Origin: Gemmatimonas sp.
GTDB lineage: Bacteria; Gemmatimonadota; Gemmatimonadetes; Gemmatimonadales; Gemmatimonadaceae
DNA length: 64,000 nucleotides
Direction: 5' to 3'
NCBI RefSeq assembly: GCF_027531815.1
Contig: NZ_JAPZSK010000001.1
Span: forward strand, 1-64,000
The position numbers and the translations under genes were made by a program. Shown in pieces: positions 1 to 9,743 of the stretch (positions are counted from its first letter, which is position 1; every line of letters begins with the position of its first letter). The notes under the pieces were generated by a model. The model ran no database searches, had not been told where the DNA came from, and saw only the letters and a program-made list of their open reading frames with translations.

Positions 1-198
1 AGCGCAGCGTCGGCCAGACCGGAGCCCCGACCCCGACTGCCCTAAAGACCCCGACCCGGGCCCAAACCCCGACTGGAGGAAGACCCCGACCGTGGTGGCG
101 GTGCCCCGACCGCTGTGGCCGTACCCCGACCGTCGTGGCAGGGCCGCGACCACACCCAAGACCACGACCCCGACCAGCAACGACCGAGCCCGAGAGGA
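1..198. repeat. CCCCGAC heptamer cluster with a 20-bp tandem repeat
   Basis: The stretch downstream of the metallopeptidase stop codon holds about eight copies of the heptamer CCCCGAC. Three of them (starting at 84, 104 and 124) lie exactly 20 bp apart and share the longer pattern CCCCGACCGNNGTGGC, so this part is a true short tandem repeat. No start codon, codon pattern or conserved protein feature supports a gene here. The function is unknown; it could be a 3' end region of a neighbouring gene outside the window. Confidence 0.55.
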
Positions 199-1065
199 TC
201 AACGCATCGCCGCAAACGTGTCGCAAGCGCCCGCGTCGCCCTGTTCGAAACCGCGCCGGAACCACTGCTGCCGATCGGCCGACGACCCGTGCGTGAACGA
301 TTCGCGTTGTACGCGGCCACCGGCCATCTGTTGCAGGCGATCGTCACCCACGGCAGCGGCGGCACCGAGCCCTTCCTCGAGGTCACCCGGCTCCAGCATG
401 CGCGCCCGCGCCGCATCGTGCGCCCATACGCCGGCGTAGCAGTCGGCCTGTAGCTCCATCGCCACCGACAGCGCGTTCTTCGCGCGCGGATTCTCCTGTT
501 GCAGGCGCCGCACCTGCTGTTCGGTCCCCAACACGTTCTGCACGTGATGGCCGATCTCGTGCGCAACGACGTACGCCTGCGCGAAGTCGCCGGGCGCGCC
601 GAACTGCCGGTGCAGCTGGTCGAAGAACGACAGGTCGATGTACACCTTCTCGTCACCCGGGCAGTAGAACGGCCCGCTGGCCGACTGCCCCGTGCCGCAG
701 GCCGTGGGCGTGGCATCGCGGAAGAGCACCAGCCGCGCCGGACGGTAGCGCGACATCTGTCGGGCCCACGTGGCCTGGGCGCTATCGAGCACCACCGAAA
801 CGAACTGCACCATGCGCTCTTCCGCCGGGTCGTTGAGCGGCGCCTGCTCGGCCGTGGGCACCGGTGCGCCCAACCCAATTCCGCCAGTGATCGGGGTGAC
901 GAGGTCGGTCTTGAACACATAGCTCAGCACGATGAGCACGAGCATGCCGCCCACACCGAGCTTCATGCCGCCACCGCGGAAGCCACCGCCGCCCATGCCA
1001 CCCGCACCGCCACCGCCGCGACGGTCTTCGAGATTACGACTGCGGCCACCAGGAGACCAACGCAT
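199..1065 (-). CDS. neutral zinc metallopeptidase, YpfJ family
   Basis: This 288-residue protein matches the YpfJ/KPN_02809 family of putative neutral zinc metallopeptidases. It has a charged, Gly-rich N-terminus (residues 18-33), one membrane segment at about 35-52, then a soluble domain probably facing the periplasm. The zinc motif HEIGHH lies at 169-174, with an Asn-Pro/Glu-rich helix after it, and the family's Cys pair (about 123 and 135) is present. The start is the ATG at 1065 because the conserved Arg-Trp-containing N-terminus begins there. The substrate is not known for the family. The gene stands alone; its upstream side is a short repeat-rich gap before an HNH gene in the same direction. 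Confidence 0.9.
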   Translation of the reverse strand: MRWSPGGRSRNLEDRRGGGGAGGMGGGGFRGGGMKLGVGGMLVLIVLSYVFKTDLVTPITGGIGLGAPVPTAEQAPLNDPAEERMVQFVSVVLDSAQATWARQMSRYRPARLVLFRDATPTACGTGQSASGPFYCPGDEKVYIDLSFFDQLHRQFGAPGDFAQAYVVAHEIGHHVQNVLGTEQQVRRLQQENPRAKNALSVAMELQADCYAGVWAHDAARARMLEPGDLEEGLGAAAAVGDDRLQQMAGGRVQRESFTHGSSADRQQWFRRGFEQGDAGACDTFAAMR

Positions 1066-1069
1066 GGCT

Positions 1070-1262
1070 CGGTACGTGAGAGGGGAAGGCGCGCGGAGAC
1101 GGCGTCACGGAGACGGCGTCATGGAAACCGCGTCATGGGAACCGCGTCATGAATTACCACATGAGCATAACCGCGGGAGCGCGACAGCGCAGGAACGCTT
1201 CCGCCGTTGCGATCACGCCGTCTTCCATGACCCATGACGCCGTTCCCATGACGCCGTTACGC
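1070..1262. repeat. short direct/inverted repeats around 'GACGGCGTCATGG'
   Basis: The left part of this gap repeats GACGGCGTCA and CCGCGTCATGG several times; the right part carries the complementary forms CCATGACGCCGTT. The two halves can fold into a long imperfect hairpin between two minus-strand genes. No gene is visible. It could act as an RNA 3'-end structure of the upstream HNH transcript. Confidence 0.5.
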
Positions 1263-1275
1263 TGTTGACCCGCCG

Positions 1276-1737
1276 TTACGCCGCCATCTCCGCCGCAAAC
1301 GCCAGACTGACCGCGCGCCGCGCGCCGCGTTTAAGCGCACGCGTCACGTTGCGGGCGTAGCGCACGAAGTTGGCCCCTGCCCACGGGTGACGGGCGAAGA
1401 ACTCGAAGGGGAGCAGGTCGCTCTTGAGGCGATTGCACGGCGCGCACGCCACCACGAGGTTCCCGGGGTCGTGCGCCCCGCCGCGCGCCAGCGGCACCAC
1501 ATGGTCGAGCGTCGCCGTGCGCTGATCGAGCCGCGTGGCGCAGTACACGCACCGCTGGTTGCAGTCACGGAGCGCGCCTTTGCGCAGGGCCCGCTTGAGC
1601 GCGACGTGCACGACCGTCTTGACGGTCGGGCGCACGCTGCCACGGGTACGCACGGCGCCGCGCTTGGAGGGGCGGGCGCCGCGGCCAGCGTCGTACGCGG
1701 CGCCGCGACTGAGTCGGAGGGCTGGTCGCTTGGGCAT
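1276..1737 (-). CDS. HNH endonuclease family protein
   Basis: The protein (154 residues from the ATG at 1737) has the HNH/McrA-like zinc-finger nuclease core: CVYC at 63-66, DHVVP at 78-82 with the catalytic His, an N-L-V segment, and CAPC at 98-101, a pattern in which four Cys bind structural zinc and the His-Asn-His core binds the cleaving metal. An Arg/Lys-rich N-terminus would suit DNA binding. A longer reading frame exists back to 1881, but its extra residues are low-complexity and the ATG at 1737 begins the sequence typical of the family. Stand-alone HNH genes of this size have unknown biological roles. A second member of the family sits at 24.3 kb. Confidence 0.8.
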   Translation of the reverse strand: MPKRPALRLSRGAAYDAGRGARPSKRGAVRTRGSVRPTVKTVVHVALKRALRKGALRDCNQRCVYCATRLDQRTATLDHVVPLARGGAHDPGNLVVACAPCNRLKSDLLPFEFFARHPWAGANFVRYARNVTRALKRGARRAVSLAFAAEMAA

Positions 1738-2097
1738 CTCAGCCCTCCCGCCACGACAACGCCCCAGCGGAGGCGGTGAACCTCTGGCCAGGGCGGCGGG
1801 GGACGAGAAGGTGCCGGCGCCCGAACGGAGCCGACGACGGGAAGGCATTCGCCTCGAGCAGGCGCTGCGCATGGGAGACACCGCGAGTGGAGCGCATCAT
1901 CCTCCTGGAACACCAAGTGGACACGCAAACCGCCGGACCCTCGACCGCCACCGTGAATGACCGCGACACGGCGCACTTGCCTGCATTCGCGACCACGGCG
2001 CGATTATGCGATCACGTATCTGCTGCCGTCAATAGCCAAGGGGCGAGGGAGTGACTCCCCCGCCCCTTCGTGACCACACCGCGACGCGCGCCGGCGC
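1738..2097. other. gene-free gap between HNH gene and HIT gene
   Basis: This 360-bp stretch must hold the promoter of the minus-strand HNH gene and the 3' end of the minus-strand HIT gene. Apart from the hairpin at 2038-2068 I see nothing that codes or folds strongly. Confidence 0.5.
2038..2068 (-). terminator. hairpin terminator-like element after the HIT gene
   Basis: A near-perfect stem with 15-bp arms (AAGGGGCGAGGGAGT against its complement) lies 30 bp past the stop codon of the HIT gene. It lacks a clear T-tract on the minus strand, so it may stabilise the mRNA end rather than terminate by itself. Confidence 0.5.
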
Positions 2098-2583
2098 TCA
2101 GTCCTTCATGCCGCTGTTGCGCAGTGGATCGCGCAGCATGCTGCCGATGCGCGCGGCCATGGCGTCCAGCTGCTGACGGTTGGGCATGGCCGACCCCGGA
2201 AAGGGCAGCGGCACATCGAAGCCGTCACCCTCACGCCGCGGAATCAGGTGAATGTGGTAGTGCATCACGTTCTGCCCCGCCGCCTGTCCGGAGTTCACCA
2301 CGATGTTCATGTCGCTCGCCCCCGACGCCGTCTGCACCACCGGAATGAGCTTCGCCGCCACGGTGTAGAGGTGCATCCCCACCGCCTTCGGAATGTCCTG
2401 CAGCACTTCGTAGTGCTCCCGTGGGACCACCAGCACGTGCCCGGCGTTGACCGGTTGGATGTCCATGAAGGCAATGGCCGTGGAGTCTTCGTAGCAGATC
2501 GATACCTCGGCGGCACCACGGATGAGATCGCAGAAAATGCAGTGTCCGGTCGACGGCTTCATCGGAGCGGTTGGGGCTTGCAT
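2098..2583 (-). CDS. HIT family protein (nucleotide hydrolase/transferase)
   Basis: A protein of about 161 residues from the ATG at 2583 (another ATG at 2562 is equally possible). It starts with a CIFC zinc-binding pair (15-18) followed by the ED-T-AF-D core of the histidine-triad family, and has the catalytic triad HYHIHLIP at 108-115. HIT proteins of this type hydrolyse dinucleoside polyphosphates or nucleoside phosphoramidates in the cytoplasm. The C-terminus is extended by about 40 residues beyond the triad. It is divergent from the 2-oxoacid dehydrogenase gene, with a 240-bp shared promoter region. Confidence 0.9.
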   Translation of the reverse strand: MQAPTAPMKPSTGHCIFCDLIRGAAEVSICYEDSTAIAFMDIQPVNAGHVLVVPREHYEVLQDIPKAVGMHLYTVAAKLIPVVQTASGASDMNIVVNSGQAAGQNVMHYHIHLIPRREGDGFDVPLPFPGSAMPNRQQLDAMAARIGSMLRDPLRNSGMKD

Positions 2584-2824
2584 GGCGGGGCAACGGGGGA
2601 GTCCAGACTGACCTTCGCAACCTGTGCTCCGGACCAATATCCGGCAAGCGAAACCGTTTTCCGATCCCGTCCCACCCGACGTACCGTTCACCCCTCCCGG
2701 GCGTCAGGCGGCGTCCGCTGGTGTCACACGGGCGATTCTCCGCCCCGTCGGTCCCCCACCGGCGGGTGCACCCCGCTATTTTTCCACGGGCTGCAGGGTT
2801 TCCCGTTCTCTCCTGACTTACACG

Positions 2825-4990
2825 ATGGCCACTTCGACCCGTCCGAGCCGCGCCCGAAAGGGCGAGGCCAGCGACACGACTGGATCGCCCGCCTCGGCGG
2901 ACGCGTCCGCTGCCGCGCTCACCCGCGACCAGCTCGTTCACGCATATCGCGTGATGTACACGTCGCGAAAGCTCGACGACAAGGAAATCCAGCTCAAGCG
3001 CCAGAACCGGATCTTCTTCCAGATCTCCGGGGCCGGCCATGAAGCCATCGGCGTTGCCGCGGGCCTCGTCCTGCGCCCCGGCTACGACTGGTTCTACCTC
3101 TACTACCGCGATCGCGCCCTCTGCCTGCAGCTCGGCATGACCCCCGCGGAGATGCTGTACAGCAGCGTCGGCGCCGCCATCGACCCCAACTCGGGTGGGC
3201 GGCAGATGCCCAGCCACTGGGGACACAAGGCGCTCAACATCACCACGGTCTCTTCGCCCACCGGCACCCAGTTCCTGCAGGCCGTAGGGTGCGCCGAGTC
3301 CACGCTGCGCGCCCGCCAGCTCGAGCTGAACGACCCCGCCTTCCCCGGTGACGACGTCACGCTGGTCACCACCGGCGACGGCACCACCAGCGAAGGTGAG
3401 TTCTGGGAGTCGCTCAACACGGCGTCCAACCTCAAGCTGCCCATCGTCTACATCGTCGAGGACAACGGCTACGCCATCTCGGTCCCCGTCGAGGTGAACA
3501 CCGCCGGCGGCTCCATCTCCAAGCTCGTCGCGTCGTTCCCCGGGCTCTACATCCAGGAAGTGGACGGCTGCGACCTGCTCGCGTCGTACGAGGTGATGCA
3601 GCGCGCCGTGCAGTATGCGCGCGAGCGTCAGGGGCCCGCGCTGGTGCACGCCAAGGTCATTCGGCCGTATTCGCACTCGCTCTCCGACGACGAGGTCTTC
3701 TATCGTCCCCCCGAGGAGCGCGACGCCGACGCCGCGCGTGATCCGCTCACCACCTTCCCGGCGTGGCTCATTGCCCAGGGGCACGCCACCGCCGATGAGC
3801 TGCAGGCGCTGCGCGACACCGTGGACGCCGAGGTGCTGGCCGCCACCGACGACGCCCTCGAGCAGCCCATGCCGACGGCAGAGTCGGTGCCGTACGCCGT
3901 GTACTCCCCCGACGTCGATCCCACGTCGGAGCGCTTCGACACGGAAGACGATCCGCAGTTCGAGGGTGGTGCCACCACCATGGTGGACCTGCTCAACGCC
4001 TGCATGCGCGACGAAATGGCCCGCGACGAACGCATCCTCGTCTTCGGCGAAGACGTGGCCGACGTGTCGCGCGACCAGTACCTCGGCAAGGTCAAGGGCA
4101 AGGGCGGCGTCTTCAAGGTCACGCACGGTCTGCAGAGCAAGTTCGGCAGCGCGCGCGTGTACAACTCACCGCTCGCCGAGGCCAACATCGTGGGGCGCGC
4201 CGTCGGCCTGGCGCACCGCGGCTTCAAGCCGGTGGTCGAAATCCAGTTCTTCGACTACATCTGGCCCGCCTTCATGCAGCTGCGTGACGAGGTGGCCACC
4301 ATGCGCTGGCGCTCCAACAACGCGTTCAGCGCGCCCATGGTGGTGCGCACCACCTACGGCGGCTACATCCGCGGCGCCATCTATCATTCGCAGACCGGCG
4401 CGTCGCTGTTCACCGCCAACCCCGGCCTGCGCGTGGTGTGCCCCAGCAATGCGCTCGATGCCAACGGTCTGCTGCGCACCGCCATCCGGTGCGACGACCC
4501 GGTGATCTTCCTCGAGCACAAGCACCTGTACCGCCAGACGTACAACAAGGGGCAGTATCCGGGTCCCAACTTCATGATCCCCTTCGGCAAGGCCAACACC
4601 CTGCGTGAAGGCACCGACGTGACGCTGGTGACCTACGGCGCCACCGTGCAACGCGCGCTCGTGGCCGCCAAGCAGCTCGCCGAAGAAGGCGGACCGAGCG
4701 TGGAGGTCATCGACCTGCGCACCCTCTCGCCGTGGGACAAGGAGGCCGTGTTCACGTCGGTGAAGAAGACCGGCCGCGTGATCGTCGCCACCGAGGACGC
4801 GCTGTCGTGGGGCTACGGGGCGGAAATCGCCGCCGCCATTGCCGACGAATGCTTCGCGTGGCTCGACGCGCCCGTGAAGCGCGTGGCCAGCCAGGATGTG
4901 TTCGTGGGCTACGCCCCCAGCCTCGAGGACGCCACGCTGCCGCAGGTGGAAACGTTCCGCCAGGCGTATCTGGATATCGTGGCGTTCTGA
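2825..4990 (+). CDS. branched-chain 2-oxoacid dehydrogenase E1, fused alpha-beta
   Basis: This 721-residue protein joins the alpha and beta subunits of a thiamine-diphosphate-dependent 2-oxoacid dehydrogenase E1 in one chain. The alpha half (to about 360) has the [10 protein letters not shown]...EDNGYAIS thiamine-diphosphate/Mg site; the beta half (from about 375) has the transketolase-like pyrimidine-binding domain with 'VFGEDVA' and the C-terminal domain ending with '[12 protein letters not shown]'. It decarboxylates branched-chain 2-oxoacids and passes the acyl group to the E2 lipoyl domain; no E2 or E3 gene is adjacent. The ATG at 2825 is chosen because sequence upstream of it is not family-like. 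Similar single-chain E1 enzymes are known in Bacteroidota and related phyla. Confidence 0.9.
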   Translation: MATSTRPSRARKGEASDTTGSPASADASAAALTRDQLVHAYRVMYTSRKLDDKEIQLKRQNRIFFQISGAGHEAIGVAAGLVLRPGYDWFYLYYRDRALCLQLGMTPAEMLYSSVGAAIDPNSGGRQMPSHWGHKALNITTVSSPTGTQFLQAVGCAESTLRARQLELNDPAFPGDDVTLVTTGDGTTSEGEFWESLNTASNLKLPIVYIVEDNGYAISVPVEVNTAGGSISKLVASFPGLYIQEVDGCDLLASYEVMQRAVQYARERQGPALVHAKVIRPYSHSLSDDEVFYRPPEERDADAARDPLTTFPAWLIAQGHATADELQALRDTVDAEVLAATDDALEQPMPTAESVPYAVYSPDVDPTSERFDTEDDPQFEGGATTMVDLLNACMRDEMARDERILVFGEDVADVSRDQYLGKVKGKGGVFKVTHGLQSKFGSARVYNSPLAEANIVGRAVGLAHRGFKPVVEIQFFDYIWPAFMQLRDEVATMRWRSNNAFSAPMVVRTTYGGYIRGAIYHSQTGASLFTANPGLRVVCPSNALDANGLLRTAIRCDDPVIFLEHKHLYRQTYNKGQYPGPNFMIPFGKANTLREGTDVTLVTYGATVQRALVAAKQLAEEGGPSVEVIDLRTLSPWDKEAVFTSVKKTGRVIVATEDALSWGYGAEIAAAIADECFAWLDAPVKRVASQDVFVGYAPSLEDATLPQVETFRQAYLDIVAF

Positions 4991-5001
4991 GGTTGCGGTT
5001 G

Positions 5002-5094
5002 GACTGACCACTGACAACTTCGACTCGGTACTACAAACTCCTCGCAGACCGCGGGGAGTTTGTAGTTCGTAGTCCGAGTTTTCAGTGGTCAGTC
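5002..5094. terminator. long hairpin between two convergent genes
   Basis: A perfect 13-bp outer stem (GACTGACCACTGA at 5002-5014 with its complement at 5082-5094) encloses a second complementary pair of arms (ACTACAAACTCC... and ...GGAGTTTGTAGT). The element sits exactly between the stop codons of two convergent genes, so it is probably a bidirectional transcript end. Its sequence is not like the other hairpin repeats in the window. Confidence 0.6.
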
Positions 5095-5099
5095 GAGCC

Positions 5100-6152
5100 T
5101 CACACCGGCGGCTTCTTCTTCAGCAGCCCGCCCAGCCCCTTCTTGAGCGCATCCTTCCCGCTGGGCTTCTCTTCCTTGCCCCCTGAAGCCGCGCGGGCGC
5201 TGTCCATGGACGCGCTGATTCCCGCCATCATCTGGCTCAGGTCCGTGACCTGATAGTTCTTGGGGATCTCGAACACCGTCGGGTCGATGTCGCCGGTCTT
5301 GAGCTCGGTCACTTCCATGGTGATGGTGTCGGCCATGACCTTGCCGTTCTTGTCGGTTTGCGTGGACCACGTGATGGTCTTGAGGGCGAGCCCAGTGCTG
5401 CCGTATTCGTTGGTGTACTTGCGCAGCTCCGCCTCGAGTTCCGGGTTGGTGCTCTTCACCCCCGACGCGAACGACCTGGCCCACCGCTCCATGTTCTTCG
5501 GGCTCCCCAGATCCACACCGGTGGCAATCCACTGATCGCTCGAATCGGTGGTCACCATCTTCTGATCCGGCATCATGGTGGCCTTGAGCTCCATCGTGCT
5601 CGAGTACCACGTGCGCACGCGGCGCGTCTTGTACCCCAGCATCGGCTCGCCCGCCCCCATGTCCTTGAAGCGGAAGGACGTGTTGCTCACCGTCATCTTC
5701 AGCATGGGGTTGTTCATGAGCGCCCCGAAGCCGCTGCCGAAGCCGTCGGCCGTCATGACCATGGCCTGTTTGTCCTTGGGGCTCACGACGATGAACTTGC
5801 CCGTCTCGCCCTGCACGATGACATAGCCGTTCTTCTGGCCCATGGGCGTCATCCCTTCGAGATAGTCCATACGAATGTTGCCGTCCTGCATGCGCACATC
5901 GGCGTACATGGCGCGCGATTCCCGCGTGCGCTTGTCGCTACTGCTGGACGTGATGCGGTACTTGAAGGTGGCGCCGGCGGCACGGGCGGTGGCGCCGGTG
6001 GCCGTGGCGCGCGGATGCCCCGGTTTGGCGGCCGTGAGCAGCAGCACCCCGCAGCCCAGCACGGTGACGCCAGCCAAGGGACGCAGGGGACGGCGGGATG
6101 GATGCGTGATGCGCACGAGCACTCCGGAATGACGTGACGACCGGGACTTCAT
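5100..6152 (-). CDS. exported protein of unknown function (DUF4412-like)
   Basis: A 350-residue protein with a basic N-terminus and a hydrophobic segment at about 25-45 that reads as an uncleaved or weak signal. The rest is beta-rich with repeated 'GQKNGYVIVQGETGKFIVVSPKDKQA' type strands, resembling DUF4412/LolA-like periplasmic folds, which bind lipid or protein ligands in a half-barrel. I base the family on general pattern only, so this is tentative. The C-terminus is Lys/Gly-rich, ending in a KKK cluster. It is convergent with the E1 gene and divergent from the S9 peptidase gene. Confidence 0.65.
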   Translation of the reverse strand: MKSRSSRHSGVLVRITHPSRRPLRPLAGVTVLGCGVLLLTAAKPGHPRATATGATARAAGATFKYRITSSSSDKRTRESRAMYADVRMQDGNIRMDYLEGMTPMGQKNGYVIVQGETGKFIVVSPKDKQAMVMTADGFGSGFGALMNNPMLKMTVSNTSFRFKDMGAGEPMLGYKTRRVRTWYSSTMELKATMMPDQKMVTTDSSDQWIATGVDLGSPKNMERWARSFASGVKSTNPELEAELRKYTNEYGSTGLALKTITWSTQTDKNGKVMADTITMEVTELKTGDIDPTVFEIPKNYQVTDLSQMMAGISASMDSARAASGGKEEKPSGKDALKKGLGGLLKKKPPV

Positions 6153-6302
6153 TGTCGAAGACCGGAACGGGAGAGCGAGAAGCTAGGAGTCGAGAATTCG
6201 CGCGCAAGCTCGACCGTACCGTCCCACGGTAGGGCACCGCATACCCCTGAACACACCCGCGCTCCGCATCGTATCTTCCGGCGTCCCCTACCCGGAGTGT
6301 TC

Positions 6303-9239
6303 ATGCCCGTGTCCGCCTGGCGCCCACGCGCGCTGTCCTGTGGACTCACGCTCACCGCGGCCCTCGCGGCTGCCGGTGCCCTGCCCGCGCAGTCGGCGCC
6401 CTCGGCGCCCCGGCCCATGACCGCCGCCGACATTTCCGCCTGGAAGTCGCTGCGCGGCGCCGCCCTGTCCAACGACGGGGGCTGGTTCGCCTACATCGTG
6501 GCCCCCAACGAGGGCGACGCCGAGGTGGTCGTGCGCCAGACCACAGCCGGCGGGAAGGTGCATCGCTTCCCCATCGGCGAAGCGCCCGCGGCGGCTGGAG
6601 GCCCCGGCGGTGGCGGCTCGGCGGGGCTGCAGCTCTCCGCCGACGGCAAGTGGGCGGCCATGCTGGTCTATCCCACCGCGGCCGAACAGAAGCGGCTGCG
6701 CTCGCAGCGCCGTCCCGTGCAAAGCAAGCTGCGCCTCGTGGAGCTGGCCACCGGCCAGACGCGCGAGTTCGAGCGGGTGCGCCGCTTCGCCTTTGGCGGT
6801 GAGGCGCCGCTGGCCATGGCCATGCATCAGTACGGCCCCGACGCGCCGGCCGGCGGCGCCGGGGGCGCGGGTGGTGGCCCGGCGCCCGGCGCGCCGGGGA
6901 TGGGAGGCAACCTCTTCGGCGGCGGCGGCGGACGTGTGGAAGGCACCGACCTCCTGCTGTACGAGCTGGCCAGCAAGATGGTGTACAACGTGGGCAACGT
7001 CGCCGACTTCGCCTTCGATGACAGTGGTCGCTGGCTGGCCTACGCGATCGACGCGCGTGACCAGGCGGGCAATGGCGTGCAGTTGCGCGATCTGCGCACC
7101 GGCGTGGTGCAGGCGCTCGACGCCGGCAAGGCGCTCTTCCGCCGGCTCGCGTGGAGCGACTCGCTGCCGGCGCTGGCGTATCTCAAGGGCACGGTGGACA
7201 GCGCCGCCACCGACACCACGTGGGGCGCCTTCGGCGTGGCCGCCGTGGGCACGCCGGCGCTGCGACGCGCCTCGGTGGGCGGGGGCGGCACCGGCAGCAC
7301 GGCCACCGGCATGGAGATCTCCCCCGATCGCACGCCACGGTGGACCGAGAACGGTGACGGGCTCGTGGTGGGGCTGCGCGTGGCCACCCCGCCGGTCCCC
7401 AAGACGGAACAGCTCGAGGATGACGAGCGGCCGTCGGTGATTCTCTGGCACCACAAGGACCCGCGGCTGCAGAGCATGCAGCTGGTGCAGGAGCAGGCGG
7501 ACAAGGGCTTCTCCTTCGTGGGCATCTACACGCCGGCCACCAACGCGCTGGTGCAGCTCACCGACGAGCGCGTGCGCACGGGCGCGCTGGGCGCGCGCGA
7601 CGGTTGGCTGCTGGGGAGCGACAACAGCGCCTACGAGCGCCAGAGCAGCGTGGACGGCATTCAGCGCCGTGACGTGTGGCTGGTGAACGCGCGCACCGGC
7701 GAGAAGACGCTGGTCAAGAAGGAGGCGCGCGCCCAAGCCCAGCTGTCTCCCGATGGCCGCACCGTGGTGTACTGGGATGATGGCCACTGGCAGGCGTATG
7801 ATGTGGCCACCAAGGCGACCACCACGATCACGAAGAATGCTCCCGTCACCTTCGTGGACACGGAGGACGACCACAACGTGGACCGTCCCCCCACGCAGTT
7901 CCTGGGCTTCAGCCGCGACGGCCGCTTCGTGCTGCTGCAGGACAACTACGATGTGTGGCGCGTGGCGCTCACGGGGACGGCGTTCACCAACCTCACGGTC
8001 AACGGGCGCGCGCAGCGCATCCGGTATGCGCGGCGCATCGTGACCGACGCGCGCGAGCGTGGCATCGACCTGTCGAAGCCGATCTTCATGGCGGCGCTGC
8101 AGGCGCGCACCAAGAAGGAAGCCATCGTGCGCATCGACGCCGCCAAGCCCGGCGCGGTGGCGCTCACCGGGTGGCGTGACGCGCGCCATGCGCCCATGAA
8201 GGCCAAGAATGCCGACGTGTGGGTGGCCAGCATCCAGACCGCGACGCGCTTCCCCGACTACTGGCGCGTGTCGTTCGCGGGTGGCGCAATCGCCGATTCG
8301 GTGCAGCTGTCCGACGCCAACCCGCGCATGAACGGGGTGGCCTGGAGCGCCGGTGCGCGGCTCGTGGACTACGTGACCGACAAGGGCGACTCGCTGCAGG
8401 GCGTGCTGGTGCTGCCGGCCGGCTATCAGGAAGGCAAGGCGTATCCCACCCTCACCTTCATCTACGAGCTGCAGTCGGACAACCTGCACAGCTTCTCCTC
8501 GCCCAACTTCAGCAGCTCCCCCAACGCGCTCATTGGTGCGCACACGTCACGCGGCTATGCGGTGTTCCTCCCCGACATCGTGTACAAGCTCAACGATCCG
8601 GGGATGAGCGCCGTGTGGAGCGTGATCCCGGCGGTGAAGGCCGCCATCCGGACGGGCGTGGTCGACAGCGCGAACGTGGGGCTGCACGGGCATTCGTGGG
8701 GCGGCTACCAGACATCGTTCCTGATCACGCAGTCCGACCTCTTCAAGAGCGCGGTGGCCGGGGCGCCGCTCACCGACATGATCAGCATGTACAGCTCGGT
8801 GTACTGGAACACCGGCAGCGCCAATCAGGGGATCTTCCAGAGCTCGCAGGGGCGCTTCAAGGGCAACTTCATCGAGCACCGTGACGCCTACGAGCGCAAC
8901 TCCCCCAACCGTTTCGCCGATCGGGTGAAGACGCCGCTCATCATCCTGCACAACGACAAGGATGGCGCGGTGGACTTCAACCAGGGGATCACGTACTACA
9001 ACACGCTCCGGCAGATGAACAAGGACGTGATCCTGCTCGAGTACGTGGGCGAGAATCACGGCCTGGCGCAGCTCAAGAACCGCAAGGACTACTCGCAGCG
9101 GCTCATGGAGTACTGGGACAGCTACCTCAAGGGGCAACCCGCGCCGGAGTGGCTCAAGAACGGCATCCCTCGCCTCAAGACCGAGGAGCACCTGCGGGAG
9201 CAGAAGAAGAAGCTCGAGGGGAAGAAGATCGCGATGTGA
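6303..9239 (+). CDS. prolyl oligopeptidase (S9) family serine peptidase
   Basis: An exported 978-residue peptidase with a signal peptide (about residues 1-30), a beta-propeller-like N-terminal domain with an unusual Gly/Pro-rich insertion near 185-215, and a C-terminal alpha/beta-hydrolase domain. The catalytic triad is visible: Ser798 in GHSWGG, Asp887 in NDKDGAVD, His919 in ENHGL. Such enzymes cleave short peptides after proline or other residues in the periplasm. I choose the ATG at 6303 over the GTG at 6297 because GGAG (6294-6297) is a well-placed ribosome site for the ATG and overlaps the GTG. It belongs to the large acyl-aminoacyl peptidase/DPP-like group that soil bacteria carry in many copies. 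Confidence 0.9.
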   Translation: MPVSAWRPRALSCGLTLTAALAAAGALPAQSAPSAPRPMTAADISAWKSLRGAALSNDGGWFAYIVAPNEGDAEVVVRQTTAGGKVHRFPIGEAPAAAGGPGGGGSAGLQLSADGKWAAMLVYPTAAEQKRLRSQRRPVQSKLRLVELATGQTREFERVRRFAFGGEAPLAMAMHQYGPDAPAGGAGGAGGGPAPGAPGMGGNLFGGGGGRVEGTDLLLYELASKMVYNVGNVADFAFDDSGRWLAYAIDARDQAGNGVQLRDLRTGVVQALDAGKALFRRLAWSDSLPALAYLKGTVDSAATDTTWGAFGVAAVGTPALRRASVGGGGTGSTATGMEISPDRTPRWTENGDGLVVGLRVATPPVPKTEQLEDDERPSVILWHHKDPRLQSMQLVQEQADKGFSFVGIYTPATNALVQLTDERVRTGALGARDGWLLGSDNSAYERQSSVDGIQRRDVWLVNARTGEKTLVKKEARAQAQLSPDGRTVVYWDDGHWQAYDVATKATTTITKNAPVTFVDTEDDHNVDRPPTQFLGFSRDGRFVLLQDNYDVWRVALTGTAFTNLTVNGRAQRIRYARRIVTDARERGIDLSKPIFMAALQARTKKEAIVRIDAAKPGAVALTGWRDARHAPMKAKNADVWVASIQTATRFPDYWRVSFAGGAIADSVQLSDANPRMNGVAWSAGARLVDYVTDKGDSLQGVLVLPAGYQEGKAYPTLTFIYELQSDNLHSFSSPNFSSSPNALIGAHTSRGYAVFLPDIVYKLNDPGMSAVWSVIPAVKAAIRTGVVDSANVGLHGHSWGGYQTSFLITQSDLFKSAVAGAPLTDMISMYSSVYWNTGSANQGIFQSSQGRFKGNFIEHRDAYERNSPNRFADRVKTPLIILHNDKDGAVDFNQGITYYNTLRQMNKDVILLEYVGENHGLAQLKNRKDYSQRLMEYWDSYLKGQPAPEWLKNGIPRLKTEEHLREQKKKLEGKKIAM

Positions 9240-9257
9240 GGCGGGCGGTGCAGCGGG

Positions 9258-9743
9258 TCACTTGACCGTGATCAGCTGCACCATCCCCTTCTCGGTGTGG
9301 GCGCGGCCATCGCGCCCCGGGATGAGACAGGCCAGGATGTACCGCCCAGGCTTGAGGCGGGCCGTCAGGAACGTCTCCTGCCGGGGCGCGATGGTGGCGG
9401 TCTGGCCCAGCGTGGGCATCCACGGGGGGATGATGCCCTTCTTCTGATACATGTCGAGGAACTCGCGCAGGGTGTGGTTGCTGGGCAGCTCGAGCAGCGC
9501 CATGGCGTGCAGGTCCTGCCCGACGTTCACCAGATTGAAGGTCACCACACCGTTGGCGACCGTGGGCGGGTTGCGGAAGGCGTAGTCGGCGCCTTCCACC
9601 AGGACGTATTCCACCCGGGTGGCCGCCGGCGGGCGTGTGGCCACCGCGCCCTGCCCTTCGACGGGGGGGACAGGTGCCACCAGCGCCAGCATCAGCACCA
9701 GCGCCTTGAAGCCAACCAGATCCTTCCGGTGTGTGCTGCGCAT
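9258..9743 (-). CDS. exported cupredoxin-like protein
   Basis: This 161-residue protein has a signal peptide (about 1-30) and a beta-sandwich pattern of the plastocyanin/azurin type. Possible copper ligands are His79 (in DLHAM), Cys139, His149 and Met154 (in C-x9-H-x4-M), the order found in type 1 copper sites, although the Cys-His spacing is longer than usual. An electron-transfer or copper-binding role in the periplasm is inferred. It is convergent with the S9 peptidase, with only 18 bp between stops, and its promoter lies in the riboswitch-containing gap. Confidence 0.6.
   Translation of the reverse strand: MRSTHRKDLVGFKALVLMLALVAPVPPVEGQGAVATRPPAATRVEYVLVEGADYAFRNPPTVANGVVTFNLVNVGQDLHAMALLELPSNHTLREFLDMYQKKGIIPPWMPTLGQTATIAPRQETFLTARLKPGRYILACLIPGRDGRAHTEKGMVQLITVK

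Noticed and set aside
42-920. Open frame across the left edge and the metallopeptidase
   Set aside because: Out of frame with the HEIGHH-bearing gene and Arg/Ser-rich as typical of shadows.
2231-4126. 631-residue open frame on the minus strand
   Set aside because: It is antisense to the E1 and HIT genes, has no family features, and arises from high GC codon bias.
6288-8543. 751-residue open frame on the minus strand
   Set aside because: Antisense shadow of the S9 peptidase; composition rich in Arg/His/Gly and no motif.
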